Source: an uncultured Clostridia bacterium (GTDB taxonomy: Bacteria > Bacillota > Clostridia > Oscillospirales > Ruminococcaceae). From it: DNA of 64,000 nucleotides. Under the pieces are notes generated by a model. It saw nothing but the letters and a program-made list of their open reading frames with translations, had not been told where the DNA came from and searched no databases. Made by a program: the position numbers and the translations under genes. Below are positions 1 to 8,665 of this stretch, piece by piece (the stretch's first letter is position 1; each line of letters starts with the position of its first letter). The stretch is taken from positions 89,762 to 153,761 of the forward strand of contig CANNSB010000003.1 of NCBI GenBank assembly GCA_947510165.1. Direction: 5' to 3'.

Positions 1-141
1 CGCAGTTTTATATTCTGATTTATTTAATAAAACTCCAGTTGTGTCAACCAAGTCTATAAGTGTATCAATTGCATCTATTTTATTTTTTACACTTTTGTTA
101 AGAGATATACTAGATTCTTTTAATAAGTCTGTGATACGCAT
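1..141 (-). CDS. fruA: Fructose PTS, IIA domain (N-terminal 47 residues; cut by window edge)
   Basis: The minus strand encodes 47 residues beginning MRITDLLKESSISLN and running off the window start. This resembles the N-terminus of the EIIA domain of fructose-family PTS transporters, which accepts phosphate from HPr and passes it on to the EIIB/EIIC parts that import and phosphorylate the sugar. The ATG at 141 has a perfect AGGAGG at 148-153, six bases upstream. It follows fruK by only 10 bases, so the two are probably one operon, fruK-fruA. The active-site His and all later domains lie outside the window, so a full IIABC protein is inferred. A mannitol-type IIA is the main alternative. Confidence 0.65.
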   Translation of the reverse strand, partial: MRITDLLKESSISLNKSVKNKIDAIDTLIDLVDTTGVLLNKSEYKTA

Positions 142-151
142 GATAAACCTC

Positions 152-1060
152 CTAATTTATAATTTTTTTATACATGTTATATATATCTTTTTTTGTTGCC
201 AGATATTCTGTAAAAGCTGTTGCTGTACCAGCAGAAATTCCAAATTTAAGAGCATCATCTAGATTGTTATATTTTAAATATCCATATATAAAACCAGCAA
301 CCATAGAATCTCCTGCACCCACAGAATTTATTAATTTTCCAGTAGGAGCAGAAGATTTATATATATTTTGATTTTTATCTATAAGTATAGCTCCATCTTT
401 TGCAAGGGAAATTAAAACATTTTGAGCACCCAAGGATTGAAGTTTTTTTGCATTTAAAATAAGTTGTTCTTCAGAGGTTATTTTAATTTTAAATATTTCT
501 TCTAATTCATGATTATTTGGTTTAATTAAAAAAGGTTTATATTTTAGCGTATTTAAAATTAATTCTCCAGTTGCATCAACAACAAATTTTATTTTTTTAT
601 CTTGTAAGTTTGAGATTATAATTTCGTATGTGTTTTTTGGCAATGATGATGGAACGCTTCCAGCTAAAACAAGAATATCATCTTCTTTAAATAATTTTAT
701 TTTGTCTATAAGCTTGGTTATATATTCTTGAGATATTATTGGTCCATTTCCATTTATTTCTGTTTCTGTTTTTGATTTTAGTTTAACATTTATACGAGAA
801 ATACCATCTTTTAATTGAATAAAATCTGTTTTCATACCTTCTTTTAATAAAGTTTTTTCTATGTATTCTCCTGTAAATCCAGATATAAATCCTAGAGCTG
901 TTGTTTCTAAATCTAAATTTGTTAGAATAGAAGATACATTTATTCCTTTCCCACCACAATTTACATATTCTGATGAAGCTCTATTAATAGAATTATCTGA
1001 AAATGATTCTAAATTCATGATATAGTCAATAGATGGATTAAATGTAATAGTGTATATCAT
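152..1060 (-). CDS. fruK: 1-phosphofructokinase
   Basis: This 302-residue PfkB-family sugar kinase phosphorylates fructose-1-phosphate to fructose-1,6-bisphosphate in the cytoplasm. The family motif GGKGIN is at residues 36-41. The C-terminal signature NSVGAGDSMVAG starts at 245 and includes the catalytic Asp251. Length matches the family. The ATG is preceded by GGAGA about ten bases upstream (1071-1075). The PTS gene just downstream supports fructose-1-phosphate rather than tagatose-6-phosphate as substrate. A DeoR-type fruR regulator, usually first in this operon, is not next to it here: the upstream neighbour is a divergent MATE exporter. Confidence 0.92.
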   Translation of the reverse strand: MIYTITFNPSIDYIMNLESFSDNSINRASSEYVNCGGKGINVSSILTNLDLETTALGFISGFTGEYIEKTLLKEGMKTDFIQLKDGISRINVKLKSKTETEINGNGPIISQEYITKLIDKIKLFKEDDILVLAGSVPSSLPKNTYEIIISNLQDKKIKFVVDATGELILNTLKYKPFLIKPNNHELEEIFKIKITSEEQLILNAKKLQSLGAQNVLISLAKDGAILIDKNQNIYKSSAPTGKLINSVGAGDSMVAGFIYGYLKYNNLDDALKFGISAGTATAFTEYLATKKDIYNMYKKIIN

Positions 1061-1103
1061 TATTTATTACTCTCCAATATTTTAGTGTATAAGTAATTAA
1101 TCT

Positions 1104-1132
1104 TTAGAATAATCTAAATATATTATGTCAAA
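1104..1132 (-). promoter_or_regulatory. Candidate fru promoter and operator
   Basis: Read on the minus strand, a perfect TTGACA lies at 1127-1132. A short inverted repeat (TTAGA, four-base spacer, TCTAA) covers 1104-1117, where the -10 box would fall. The -10 itself is poor, so the promoter call is tentative. The repeat is placed where a repressor could occlude polymerase. Confidence 0.3.
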
Positions 1133-1288
1133 TTTTTTAATTTTATAAACATTGCATATCTTATATAATATCATTATGAAAAATGATAGTCAATTAAAAC
1201 AATTATATTATTGTTAATATAATCACAAATTTATAAATATTATATATTTTAAACTTTATAAATAATTTATAATAAGTTTTATTATTTG

Positions 1289-1297
1289 TGATATAAT
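1289..1297 (+). promoter_or_regulatory. Extended -10 promoter for the MATE gene
   Basis: The sequence TGATATAAT is a perfect extended -10 element (TG-n-TATAAT) 35 bases upstream of the MATE start. No convincing -35 box is seen, which is acceptable for extended -10 promoters. The same nine bases recur upstream of 5529, 36233 and 38462. Confidence 0.55.
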
Positions 1298-1332
1298 AAT
1301 TAAAAAAAACAAATTAATCGGGTGATATATTT

Positions 1333-2676
1333 ATGAAAAAAATAGCAGATAAGAGTTTTTGGCCATTATTAATTAGTATAGCTATTCCAATGTCATTACA
1401 AAATCTATTATCTCTTATGATTAGTATGATTGATACTATTATGCTAGGAAGAGTTGGGGAAATAGAGATTGCTTCTGCAAATTTAGCAAATCAAACATTT
1501 TTTATATTTACACTTGCTGTATTTGGTCTTTCTGGAGGAGGGCTCGTTTTATGCTCACAGTATTTAGGGAAGAAAGATTTAAATTCTGTTGTAAGTGTTA
1601 TTTCTATAACTATAAAAATAGCGTTACTAATAGCTATTGTTTTAAATATAGTTGTTTTTTTCTTTCCAGAAAGTGTTATGGCTATATATACAAATGATGA
1701 ATCTATAATACATGTAGGAAGTAAATATTTGAAAATTATAAGTTTTTCTTATGGTTTTTATGGAGTATCAGTAATACTTTTAAATGCATTAGTTAGCATC
1801 TCGGTTATAAAAGTTTCTATTATAACTAATGTCTTATCTTTAATAGTAAATTTTGTTTTAAACTGGATTTTTATATTTGGAAATCTTGGTTTTCCAAAAA
1901 TGGGGATAGAAGGTGCCGCTTTATCAACACTATTTTGTAGAATTATAGAGTTTAGTATTGTTGTTTTTTATATTATTTTTATAGATAAAAAGTTGACAAT
2001 TAAAATATCTCATATATTTAAAATTAATTTTGAAATATTTAAAAAGTTTATTAAATATAGTGTTCCCGTTGTGTTTAATGAACTTGTTTGGGCTATAGGA
2101 ATTTCATATCATTCTATGGTTTTTGGCAGAATGGGTGCAGAAATTGTTTCTGCAAATGCAATTTCTTTAATTATTCAACAATTTTCAACTGTTATTATAT
2201 TTGGTATATCTAGTGCAACTGCTGTTGTTGTTGGAAGAAGCGTTGGAGAAGGGGATGTACAAAAGGTTAAGTATCGTGTTCGAAAAATATTAAAAGTTGC
2301 TTTAAGTTTAGGTATATTATCGACAATTGGTATTATGATTGTTCGAAATGTATTTGTGGATTTTTATAATGTTAGTGAATATACTAAAAATATAGCTAGA
2401 CAACTTATATTAGCGGCAGCTTTTGTAGCTTTTTTACAGTCTTTGACAGATGTTTTTTTAATTGGTGTTTTACGAGGTGGAGGAGATACAAAATTTGCTC
2501 TTGGTCTAGAATTTGTAACTATATGGTGTATAGCACTTCCATTATGCACCATAGGCGCTTTTGTTTTTAAATTTTCGGCGCCTATAGTCTATCTACTTAT
2601 GAAGATTGATGAGCCTATAAAAGTTATTGTTTGTTTAATTAGGACAAGAGGTACTAAGTGGATAAAAAATATTTAG
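1333..2676 (+). CDS. MATE-family multidrug/cation exporter
   Basis: This is a 447-residue polytopic membrane protein with about twelve hydrophobic segments and the MATE fold. An N-terminal half begins near IAIPMSLQNLLSLMISMIDT. The internal repeat in the second half carries LRGGGDTKFAL near residue 378. MATE proteins export cationic drugs or metabolites using a Na+ or H+ gradient; the substrate here cannot be told. The ATG has a modest GGGTGAT ribosome binding site. The gene stands alone, between an extended -10 promoter and a hairpin terminator. Confidence 0.9.
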   Translation: MKKIADKSFWPLLISIAIPMSLQNLLSLMISMIDTIMLGRVGEIEIASANLANQTFFIFTLAVFGLSGGGLVLCSQYLGKKDLNSVVSVISITIKIALLIAIVLNIVVFFFPESVMAIYTNDESIIHVGSKYLKIISFSYGFYGVSVILLNALVSISVIKVSIITNVLSLIVNFVLNWIFIFGNLGFPKMGIEGAALSTLFCRIIEFSIVVFYIIFIDKKLTIKISHIFKINFEIFKKFIKYSVPVVFNELVWAIGISYHSMVFGRMGAEIVSANAISLIIQQFSTVIIFGISSATAVVVGRSVGEGDVQKVKYRVRKILKVALSLGILSTIGIMIVRNVFVDFYNVSEYTKNIARQLILAAAFVAFLQSLTDVFLIGVLRGGGDTKFALGLEFVTIWCIALPLCTIGAFVFKFSAPIVYLLMKIDEPIKVIVCLIRTRGTKWIKNI

Positions 2677-2733
2677 AATATACTTATTGAATTCTATTTT
2701 AATGTGTTATATAATATATATAATTTTTTAAAT

Positions 2734-2765
2734 ATAAACCTTGAATAATTCAAGGTTTATATTTT
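2734..2765 (+). terminator. Rho-independent terminator after the MATE gene
   Basis: A perfect 12-bp stem (2734-2745 with 2749-2760) with a three-base loop is followed by ATTTT. It lies 57 bases after the MATE stop codon. Confidence 0.75.
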
Positions 2766-2818
2766 GCCTATGCATTCGACAAATTTCTACATAAAATGCG
2801 TTTTGTAAGGAGTTGTAA

Positions 2819-4057
2819 ATGAATAAAGATATAATAGATAAACCCAAAATAATAGAATTAGAGGAAGAACCTATTAATAATTTAGATAATAAAGTTAATA
2901 CTTTTAAACAAAATGATTTAAAAGATAATAAAAAAGTTATATTAATTATATTATCAGTTATTATTATTATTTTTATAACAATAATTTTTAGTGTAAATAA
3001 TGATAATTTATCTGTTTTTTATGGAGATTATGATTCTGAATATGGTAGTTCTGATAAGAAAAATGCTAAAGATAATTCGTCTAACTCGAAAACTACTTTA
3101 AAAAATTCTATTAAAAAGTCTTTATCCTCTTCTAAAATCAAAAGCACAACTTCTAAAAATCCATCTAATAATGATTCTACAGTAGATAGTTTAGACGATA
3201 ATAATTCTAGTTATGAAGAGGATATATTTGATGATAATTTTGATAACTCCACATCTAGCCTTCCTGATTTAGAAAAGCCTGATCCTCCTGAATACCCCAA
3301 TATAGAAGATGATGAAGTTGATTTTGGAGATATAGGAAATGCTAATAATCTTTTAATAGAGAAAATATTAAAAGATTATGGAGTTGGGATAAAATTTAAT
3401 AATAAAATAGATAAATATTTTGATAAATATGTATTAATAAAATATCTGGATGATAAAAAAATTAATCAAATGTTGGTAGAGATAGATAGAGAACTTTCTA
3501 AATATCCTGTAAATTTTTTTAGAGAATTTAATATTAGAGGATTGGTAAAACCTTTAAATTTAGTTTTAGTAGATAAAATTGATTATATATCTTTAGAAAA
3601 TAATAGGCTGGCTGTTGGAATTGTTGATGTAGATTATAATGATGAGATATCCATTATATATAGATATGTTGGCGGAAATTTTAATAAAAATATCCACTAT
3701 TATATGATGTATGTAATAGATTATTATATAAATATCAATTATAATTTTCAAAATGTTTATAATTATTTTTTAAATTTAAACCCTATAAATTTTAATTACG
3801 GAAATATAAATTCTTCACTATCCTATAAAAATAATAAAAAAGGCTATTTTTTATCTGATTTTTCTCAGCAGAATAAATTTTTTGATAGAGCTTCTATATT
3901 TTCTGTTATGATGACTGATACTAGACAGAATAATTATTTTAATAGAGGAGAAAATATTAGAAATAAGCTAGATTCTATAATCTTTACAATATCTAATTAT
4001 TTTTTATCTGCTAATGGATTTAAAGATGTGAATAGCTGGAATAATAAATTGAATTAA
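2819..4057 (+). CDS. Single-TM protein with exported, possibly degenerate metallopeptidase-like domain
   Basis: This 412-residue protein has a charged cytoplasmic N-terminus and one membrane segment (about 38-60). A Ser/Asn/Asp-rich linker follows (about 65-170), ending in a Pro-rich stretch, and then a folded domain (about 175-412) that should lie outside the cell. No family is certain. The pattern NIHYYMMYVIDYYI followed by FDRASIFSVMMTDTR recalls clostridial putative zinc peptidases of the kind with an HExxH helix and a later DRA motif. Here the catalytic Glu and second His positions are Tyr. If that alignment is right, it is a non-catalytic relative. AAGGAG precedes the ATG, and it is monocistronic. 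Confidence 0.55.
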   Translation: MNKDIIDKPKIIELEEEPINNLDNKVNTFKQNDLKDNKKVILIILSVIIIIFITIIFSVNNDNLSVFYGDYDSEYGSSDKKNAKDNSSNSKTTLKNSIKKSLSSSKIKSTTSKNPSNNDSTVDSLDDNNSSYEEDIFDDNFDNSTSSLPDLEKPDPPEYPNIEDDEVDFGDIGNANNLLIEKILKDYGVGIKFNNKIDKYFDKYVLIKYLDDKKINQMLVEIDRELSKYPVNFFREFNIRGLVKPLNLVLVDKIDYISLENNRLAVGIVDVDYNDEISIIYRYVGGNFNKNIHYYMMYVIDYYININYNFQNVYNYFLNLNPINFNYGNINSSLSYKNNKKGYFLSDFSQQNKFFDRASIFSVMMTDTRQNNYFNRGENIRNKLDSIIFTISNYFLSANGFKDVNSWNNKLN

Positions 4058-4063
4058 ATTTGT

Positions 4064-4120
4064 TATTATAAAAAAACACCTATAGATTTTATTTAAATCT
4101 ATAGGTGTTTTTTTATAATA
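4064..4120. terminator. Shared bidirectional terminator (26-bp perfect stem)
   Basis: The arms at 4064-4089 and 4095-4120 are perfect reverse complements with a five-base loop, and A- and T-tracts lie on either side. It serves the plus-strand gene ending at 4057 and the minus-strand gene whose stop codon (4113-4115) lies inside the right arm. Confidence 0.85.
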
Positions 4121-4412
4121 TAGTTATAAATGATAATGTAAGAATAATAGTTATAATAATGGTAGTTAAAGATAATAAAAAATATTTATTATCTTTTTTA
4201 TTATTTTTAACTCCTTTTAATAGTTTATTGTAATTTAATTGTTTATCAGGTTTAGATTTTTGAAATATATCTAAATATAGCCTAGTTTGATCAATAATTT
4301 TTTTTTCGTCTACAGATTCAAAATTTGGATTTATAAAAAAAATAGCTCTTTCTATATAATCATTTTGAGTATTTTTAATTTCCACAATATTTTTATTAAC
4401 GCCTTTTATCAT
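4113..4412 (-). CDS. Small C-terminally anchored membrane protein, unknown
   Basis: This encodes 99 residues starting MIKGVNKNIVEIKN. I chose the ATG at 4412 because AAGGAGAT (4418-4425) sits at the right distance; the upstream in-frame ATG at 4466 has no such site. The body is soluble and mixed-charge. The last 22 or so residues form one hydrophobic segment, suggesting a tail-anchored protein facing the cytoplasm. Proteins of this general look occur as uncharacterised conserved genes in clostridia, but I cannot name a function. Its stop codon lies inside the shared terminator. Confidence 0.65.
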   Translation of the reverse strand: MIKGVNKNIVEIKNTQNDYIERAIFFINPNFESVDEKKIIDQTRLYLDIFQKSKPDKQLNYNKLLKGVKNNKKDNKYFLLSLTTIIITIILTLSFITIL

Positions 4413-4527
4413 AAAATATCTCCTTTTCCATAATTTATTTCTAATAATATATTTGGAAAATTTCATTTACAATATACATATAGTAGATACAAATTTAAAA
4501 TAATAATTTTTTTAAATTTTATGGAAT

Positions 4528-4625
4528 TTATACATATGTTGAAAACCATGTGGAAAAGGTTGAAAACTTTATTGAAAACTTTTCTGCATACACTAAGCCA
4601 CTTGTTGTCTAATGTTGAAAATATA
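4528..4625. other. Gene-free stretch with DnaA-box-like repeats and AT-rich flank
   Basis: The gene-free stretch 4413-4749 holds a cluster of short motifs. These are TTATACATA at 4528-4536 (two mismatches from TTATCCACA) and TGTGGAAAA at 4549-4557 (one mismatch from TGTGGATAA). TTGAAAAC occurs at 4539-4546, 4560-4567 and 4572-4579, and TTGAAAAT at 4615-4622. A very AT-rich tract follows (4620-4700). Such a mix is seen at clostridial replication origins, but dnaA, dnaN and rpmH are not nearby. It may be a DnaA-titrating or regulatory site, or a chance cluster. Nothing else is seen in this gap. Confidence 0.4.
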
Positions 4626-4749
4626 AAATATACATTTTATTTATTTATTTTATATAAATTTATTTGACATTTAAAAATTATGTGTTTTTCTACAAAATAT
4701 TACAAATAGTTAAAACATTATGTTTGATAAATAAAATAATTTATAGATA

Positions 4750-5385
<636 letters not shown>

Positions 5386-5477
5386 TTAATCCTCTTTTCA
5401 TAAATTTTTATTATATTTAACTATAGAATTATACATTATTAATACCTTCTTGTTAATTAGATAATTTAAATTTACTA

Positions 5478-5486
5478 TGATATAAT
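5478..5486 (+). promoter_or_regulatory. Extended -10 promoter for the DNA glycosylase
   Basis: TGATATAAT lies 43 bases before the GTG start of the glycosylase gene. It is the same extended -10 sequence seen upstream of the MATE, prmA and hpf genes. No -35 at proper spacing was found. Confidence 0.5.
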
Positions 5487-5528
5487 AAAAAAAAAATTAT
5501 TATATTTAATATAGGGAGATTTAATATT

Positions 5529-6413
5529 GTGGTTATAGATAAAAAAATTGTTGGAGAAAATATAGAGGCTCATATATCTGAATTTGATTTAGAAGAAACC
5601 TTAGATTGTGGACAATGTTTTAGATGGAAAAAATTGTCTGATGATTTAGACACTAACAAAAAAATATTTCAAGGAATAATCTATGATAGGTGCTTAAAAA
5701 TTATTCAAATAGAAAAATTATTTATTTTTGAAAAAACAGATGAACTATTTTTTGATACAAAAATAGTTGAGTATTTTGATTTGAAAACTAATTATAAAAT
5801 TTTTAAGGAAAAATTTAAAAAAGATAAAACGATAAACAAAGCTTTGGATTATGCTAAAGGTATAAGAATTGTTAAGCAAGATCCGTGGGAAGTTATATGC
5901 TCATTTATTATTTCTCAAAATAATAATATAAGTAGAATAAAAGGAATAATAGAAAACTTGTGTAAAAATTATGGAAAAAAGATATCAGAAGAAAATTATA
6001 CTTTTCCATCCCCAGAAGTTTTGGAAAAAGTTTCACTTGAAAAACTTATGGAGATAAAAGCAGGGTTTAGATGTAAATATATATTAGACGCTTGTAAAAG
6101 GATTGTTTCAGGAGATTTATTAATAGATAAAATAGATATGATGAATATTGATGAAGCTAGAAAAAATCTTATGTGTGTAAAAGGAATAGGTCCAAAAGTG
6201 GCGGATTGTATACTTTTGTTTGGTTTTTATAGATTAGAGGCTTTTCCTATTGATGTTTGGATAAAAAGAGCTTTAGATTATTTTTATCCAAATGGATTTC
6301 CTAAGGAATATGTTGAATTTGGGGGAGTTGCTCAACAATATATTTTTCATTATATACGAACATGTCCAGACGCTATACCTATAGAATATAGAAAAATTCG
6401 TCAAAAAAAATAA
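5529..6413 (+). CDS. ogg: 8-oxoguanine DNA glycosylase/AP lyase (OGG1 type)
   Basis: This 294-residue protein has the OGG1-type N-terminal domain (LDCGQCFRWKK near residue 26) and the HhH-GPD fold. The hairpin KGIGPKVADC gives the catalytic Lys223, and FPIDVW gives Asp242. It should excise 8-oxoguanine from oxidised DNA and nick the strand. The GTG start is supported by GGGAG at 5513-5517. It is monocistronic, with the infC promoter starting right after its stop codon. Confidence 0.9.
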   Translation: MVIDKKIVGENIEAHISEFDLEETLDCGQCFRWKKLSDDLDTNKKIFQGIIYDRCLKIIQIEKLFIFEKTDELFFDTKIVEYFDLKTNYKIFKEKFKKDKTINKALDYAKGIRIVKQDPWEVICSFIISQNNNISRIKGIIENLCKNYGKKISEENYTFPSPEVLEKVSLEKLMEIKAGFRCKYILDACKRIVSGDLLIDKIDMMNIDEARKNLMCVKGIGPKVADCILLFGFYRLEAFPIDVWIKRALDYFYPNGFPKEYVEFGGVAQQYIFHYIRTCPDAIPIEYRKIRQKK

Positions 6414-6414
6414 C

Positions 6415-6442
6415 TTGACAAATTTATATTATATGTTAGAAT
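6415..6442 (+). promoter_or_regulatory. Promoter of infC-rpmI-rplT
   Basis: TTGACA (6415-6420), a 16-base spacer and TAGAAT (6437-6442) preceded by TG make a strong vegetative promoter, as expected for ribosomal genes. Confidence 0.75.
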
Positions 6443-6615
6443 TAATTCAAAAGATAAAGAAGAATAGCCGTTCTCACCTATTGGATAATGTTCTTAATAG
6501 GTCTTACTAAATGTTAATATATACAAAAGTTTTCTTTTGTTTTTAATAGTAAGCATAGACGGTTTTGTCTATGCTTTATTTTGTATATTTTAGAATAAAA
6601 AATCTTACGCGGAGG
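6443..6615 (+). ncRNA. infC leader, L20-type autoregulatory attenuator
   Basis: The leader of about 175 bases before infC can fold as an attenuator. A stem CCTATT...AATAGG lies near 6477-6500. CTTACTA (6503-6509) can pair with TAGTAAG (6547-6553), which would break the base of the terminator that follows. In many Firmicutes the infC-rpmI-rplT operon is repressed by L20 binding such a leader. The position and the competing helices fit; L20 binding itself is inferred from the family. Confidence 0.6.
6551..6584 (+). terminator. Intrinsic terminator in the infC leader
   Basis: AAGCATAGAC pairs with GTCTATGCTT around a six-base loop, followed by TATTTTG. It sits upstream of the infC ribosome binding site, so it is a leader terminator controlling read-through into the operon. 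Confidence 0.75.
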
Positions 6616-6624
6616 TGCTTTATT

Positions 6625-7143
6625 ATTAGCAATAAAGAAATGCTTATAAATGAGGAAATACGAGAGAATGAAATTCGTGTTATTGATTCTGACGGAGGTC
6701 AACTCGGAGTTTTATCATTTAAAACTGCCTATCAAATTGCTTTGGAAAAAAATCTTGATTTAGTTAAAATTGCTCCACAGGCAACCCCTCCTGTTTGTAG
6801 AATTATGGATTATGGAAAATTTAAATTTGAACAATCAAAACGAGATAAAGAAGCAAAGAAAAATCAAAAGACAATTGATATTAAAGAAGTTAGGATGTCG
6901 TTAAATATTGATGTAAATGATTTAAAAACTAAAGTTAATAGTGCTGTAAAATTTTTACAGGCTGGAGATAAGGTAAAAGTTTCTGTTCGATTTAGAGGAA
7001 GAGAGATGGCTCATACAAAACTTGGAGATGTCGTTTTAGACAATTTTAAAGAATTATGTTCTGAACATGGGGTTGTGGAAAAAACTTCAAAGCTTGAAGG
7101 TAGAAGCTTATCTATGTTTATTGCACCGAAACAAGCAAAATAA
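6625..7143 (+). CDS. infC: Translation initiation factor IF-3, AUU start
   Basis: This encodes 172 residues from an ATT codon at 6625, giving (M)SNKEMLINEEIREN, which matches the usual IF-3 N-terminus and length. GGAGG at 6611-6615 lies nine bases upstream; the ATT at 6622 is the alternative. IF-3 binds the 30S subunit, rejects non-canonical start codons and so limits its own synthesis from AUU. The motif NLDLVKIAPQATPPVCRIMD and the C-terminal domain are intact. An open frame back to an ATG at 6565 exists but runs through the leader terminator, so it is not the start. Confidence 0.92.
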   Translation: MSNKEMLINEEIRENEIRVIDSDGGQLGVLSFKTAYQIALEKNLDLVKIAPQATPPVCRIMDYGKFKFEQSKRDKEAKKNQKTIDIKEVRMSLNIDVNDLKTKVNSAVKFLQAGDKVKVSVRFRGREMAHTKLGDVVLDNFKELCSEHGVVEKTSKLEGRSLSMFIAPKQAK

Positions 7144-7167
7144 ATATTTACTCGAGGAGGACTGAAG

Positions 7168-7365
7168 ATGCCTAAATTAAAAACACATAGTGGCGCTAAA
7201 AAAAGATTTAAAATGACTAAAAATGGAAAAATAAAAAGAGCACATGCAAATAAAGCTCATATTTTAAATAAAAAAACAAGCAAAAGAAAAAGACATTTAA
7301 GAGGCGGAACATATGTTGATGTTTCAAATGCTGCTGTTATAAAATTGCTTATACCATATAAATAA
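7168..7365 (+). CDS. rpmI: 50S ribosomal protein L35
   Basis: This 65-residue basic protein begins [20 protein letters not shown], a clear L35 signature at the normal length. It is the second gene of the infC operon, 24 bases after infC, with GAGGAGG just upstream of its ATG. It is an assembly component of the large ribosomal subunit. Confidence 0.98.
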   Translation: MPKLKTHSGAKKRFKMTKNGKIKRAHANKAHILNKKTSKRKRHLRGGTYVDVSNAAVIKLLIPYK

Positions 7366-7394
7366 TAATAGGAAAATTTTGGGAGGTTTAATGT

Positions 7395-7751
7395 ATGGCT
7401 CGTATTAAAGGCGCTATGATGACTCGTAAGAGAAGAAAAAAGATATTAAAATTAGCAAAAGGTTATTGGGGTGGAAAAAGCAAACTTTTCAAAACAGCAA
7501 AACAGGCTGTTATGAAATCAGGACAATATGCTTATATAGGTCGTAAAAAAAAGAAGCGTGATTTTAGAAGACTATGGATTACAAGAATTTCTGCTGCTAG
7601 CAAACTAAATGGATTGAATTATTCTACATTTATGAATGGAATAAAAAAAGCAAGCATTCTTCTTAATAGAAAAATGATTTCAGAAATTGCTATTCATAAT
7701 CCACAAGATTTTTCATCACTTTGTGAAAAAGCAAAAGCTGCTTTAAAATAA
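7395..7751 (+). CDS. rplT: 50S ribosomal protein L20
   Basis: This 118-residue protein begins [19 protein letters not shown] and has the standard L20 length. L20 binds 23S rRNA early in assembly and represses its own operon in Firmicutes by binding the infC leader. GGGAGG lies just upstream, and a hairpin terminator follows. Confidence 0.98.
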   Translation: MARIKGAMMTRKRRKKILKLAKGYWGGKSKLFKTAKQAVMKSGQYAYIGRKKKKRDFRRLWITRISAASKLNGLNYSTFMNGIKKASILLNRKMISEIAIHNPQDFSSLCEKAKAALK

Positions 7752-7761
7752 ATTTATTTAT

Positions 7762-7808
7762 TAAAATCCACAATGGAGACTAATTTGTTTTCTTGTGGAT
7801 TTTAGTTT
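7762..7808 (+). terminator. Terminator of infC-rpmI-rplT
   Basis: TAAAATCCACA (7762-7772) pairs with TGTGGATTTTA (7794-7804) around a 21-base loop that may fold further. It lies directly after rplT. Confidence 0.6.
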
Positions 7809-7832
7809 ATAAATATTTAAGGAATTTATTTT

Positions 7833-8627
7833 ATGGAATATATAACCAGTAAAGAAAATACAAATATTTTAGAATATATGAAGCTGAAAAATTTAAAAAA
7901 AATTAGAGAAAAATTAGGTCTATTTATTATAGAGGGAAAAAAAATATTACTAGAAGCGATAAGTAGTAATATAATTATAGAAAAAATTTTTATATCTGAT
8001 AGAATAGACTTAGAAGATGAGATGTTTAACTATATAGATAATGTTTTATGTGTAAAATATTGTATATCTAGCGGAATAGAAAAAAAAATAGCTGATACAG
8101 TTTCTCCACAAGGGTTTTATGCAGTTTGTAAAAAAAGAAATCATGATTTTTTGGATTTTATACCGGAAGAGGATAGAAAAATATATTTAATTATAGATAA
8201 TCTTCAAAATCCGGGAAATTTAGGAACAATAATTAGATTATCGGAAGCAATGGCAGTTTCAAAAATATATATTTCTAATAATTGTTGTGATATATATTCA
8301 TCAAAAGTTATTCGATCTAGTATGGGTTCAAATTTTAGAGTAGAAATTTGTTTTTTTGATGATATAATTTCTTTAATTAAATTGATGAAAGAGAATAAAA
8401 TCAAAATTTTAGGTAGTTGTATCTCTGATTCTTCAGTTGACATTAGAAATTATAAACCATCTGAATCTGTTTGCATAATTATTGGAAATGAAGGAAATGG
8501 ATTAGATTCTATAGTTTTAGATCAATGTGATATATTAGTAGAAATACCTATGAGTGGGCCTATTGAATCTTTAAATGTAAGCTTGGCAACTTCTATTTTA
8601 CTTTGGGAAATAAAAAATAAAATCTAA
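7833..8627 (+). CDS. TrmH/SpoU-family RNA 2'-O-methyltransferase
   Basis: This 264-residue protein has an N-terminal substrate-binding domain (to about residue 100) and a SPOUT knot domain. The three family motifs are present: NPGNLGTIIR near residue 127, IIGNEGNGL near 215 and IPMSGPIESLNVSLA near 238. These bind S-adenosylmethionine and the ribose 2'-hydroxyl. It probably methylates rRNA or tRNA; the target base cannot be told from sequence. It ends two bases before the region that carries the dprA ribosome binding site, so the two are likely co-transcribed. Confidence 0.9.
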   Translation: MEYITSKENTNILEYMKLKNLKKIREKLGLFIIEGKKILLEAISSNIIIEKIFISDRIDLEDEMFNYIDNVLCVKYCISSGIEKKIADTVSPQGFYAVCKKRNHDFLDFIPEEDRKIYLIIDNLQNPGNLGTIIRLSEAMAVSKIYISNNCCDIYSSKVIRSSMGSNFRVEICFFDDIISLIKLMKENKIKILGSCISDSSVDIRNYKPSESVCIIIGNEGNGLDSIVLDQCDILVEIPMSGPIESLNVSLATSILLWEIKNKI

Positions 8628-8665
8628 GAATGGATAGAGTTATATATTTTTTTGGAGGTGTTATT

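Noticed and set aside
41-371. Plus-strand open frames over fruA/fruK
   Set aside because: They are antisense to clear PTS and kinase coding sequence and have no ribosome binding site.
4413-4749. Chromosomal origin oriC
   Set aside because: Motifs are suggestive, but dnaA, dnaN and rpmH are absent and flanking gene direction does not switch cleanly, so I report only a motif cluster.
6565-6624. Extended IF-3 N-terminus from the ATG at 6565
   Set aside because: It would be translated through the leader terminator hairpin and adds residues not found in IF-3; the ATT at 6625 has the binding site.
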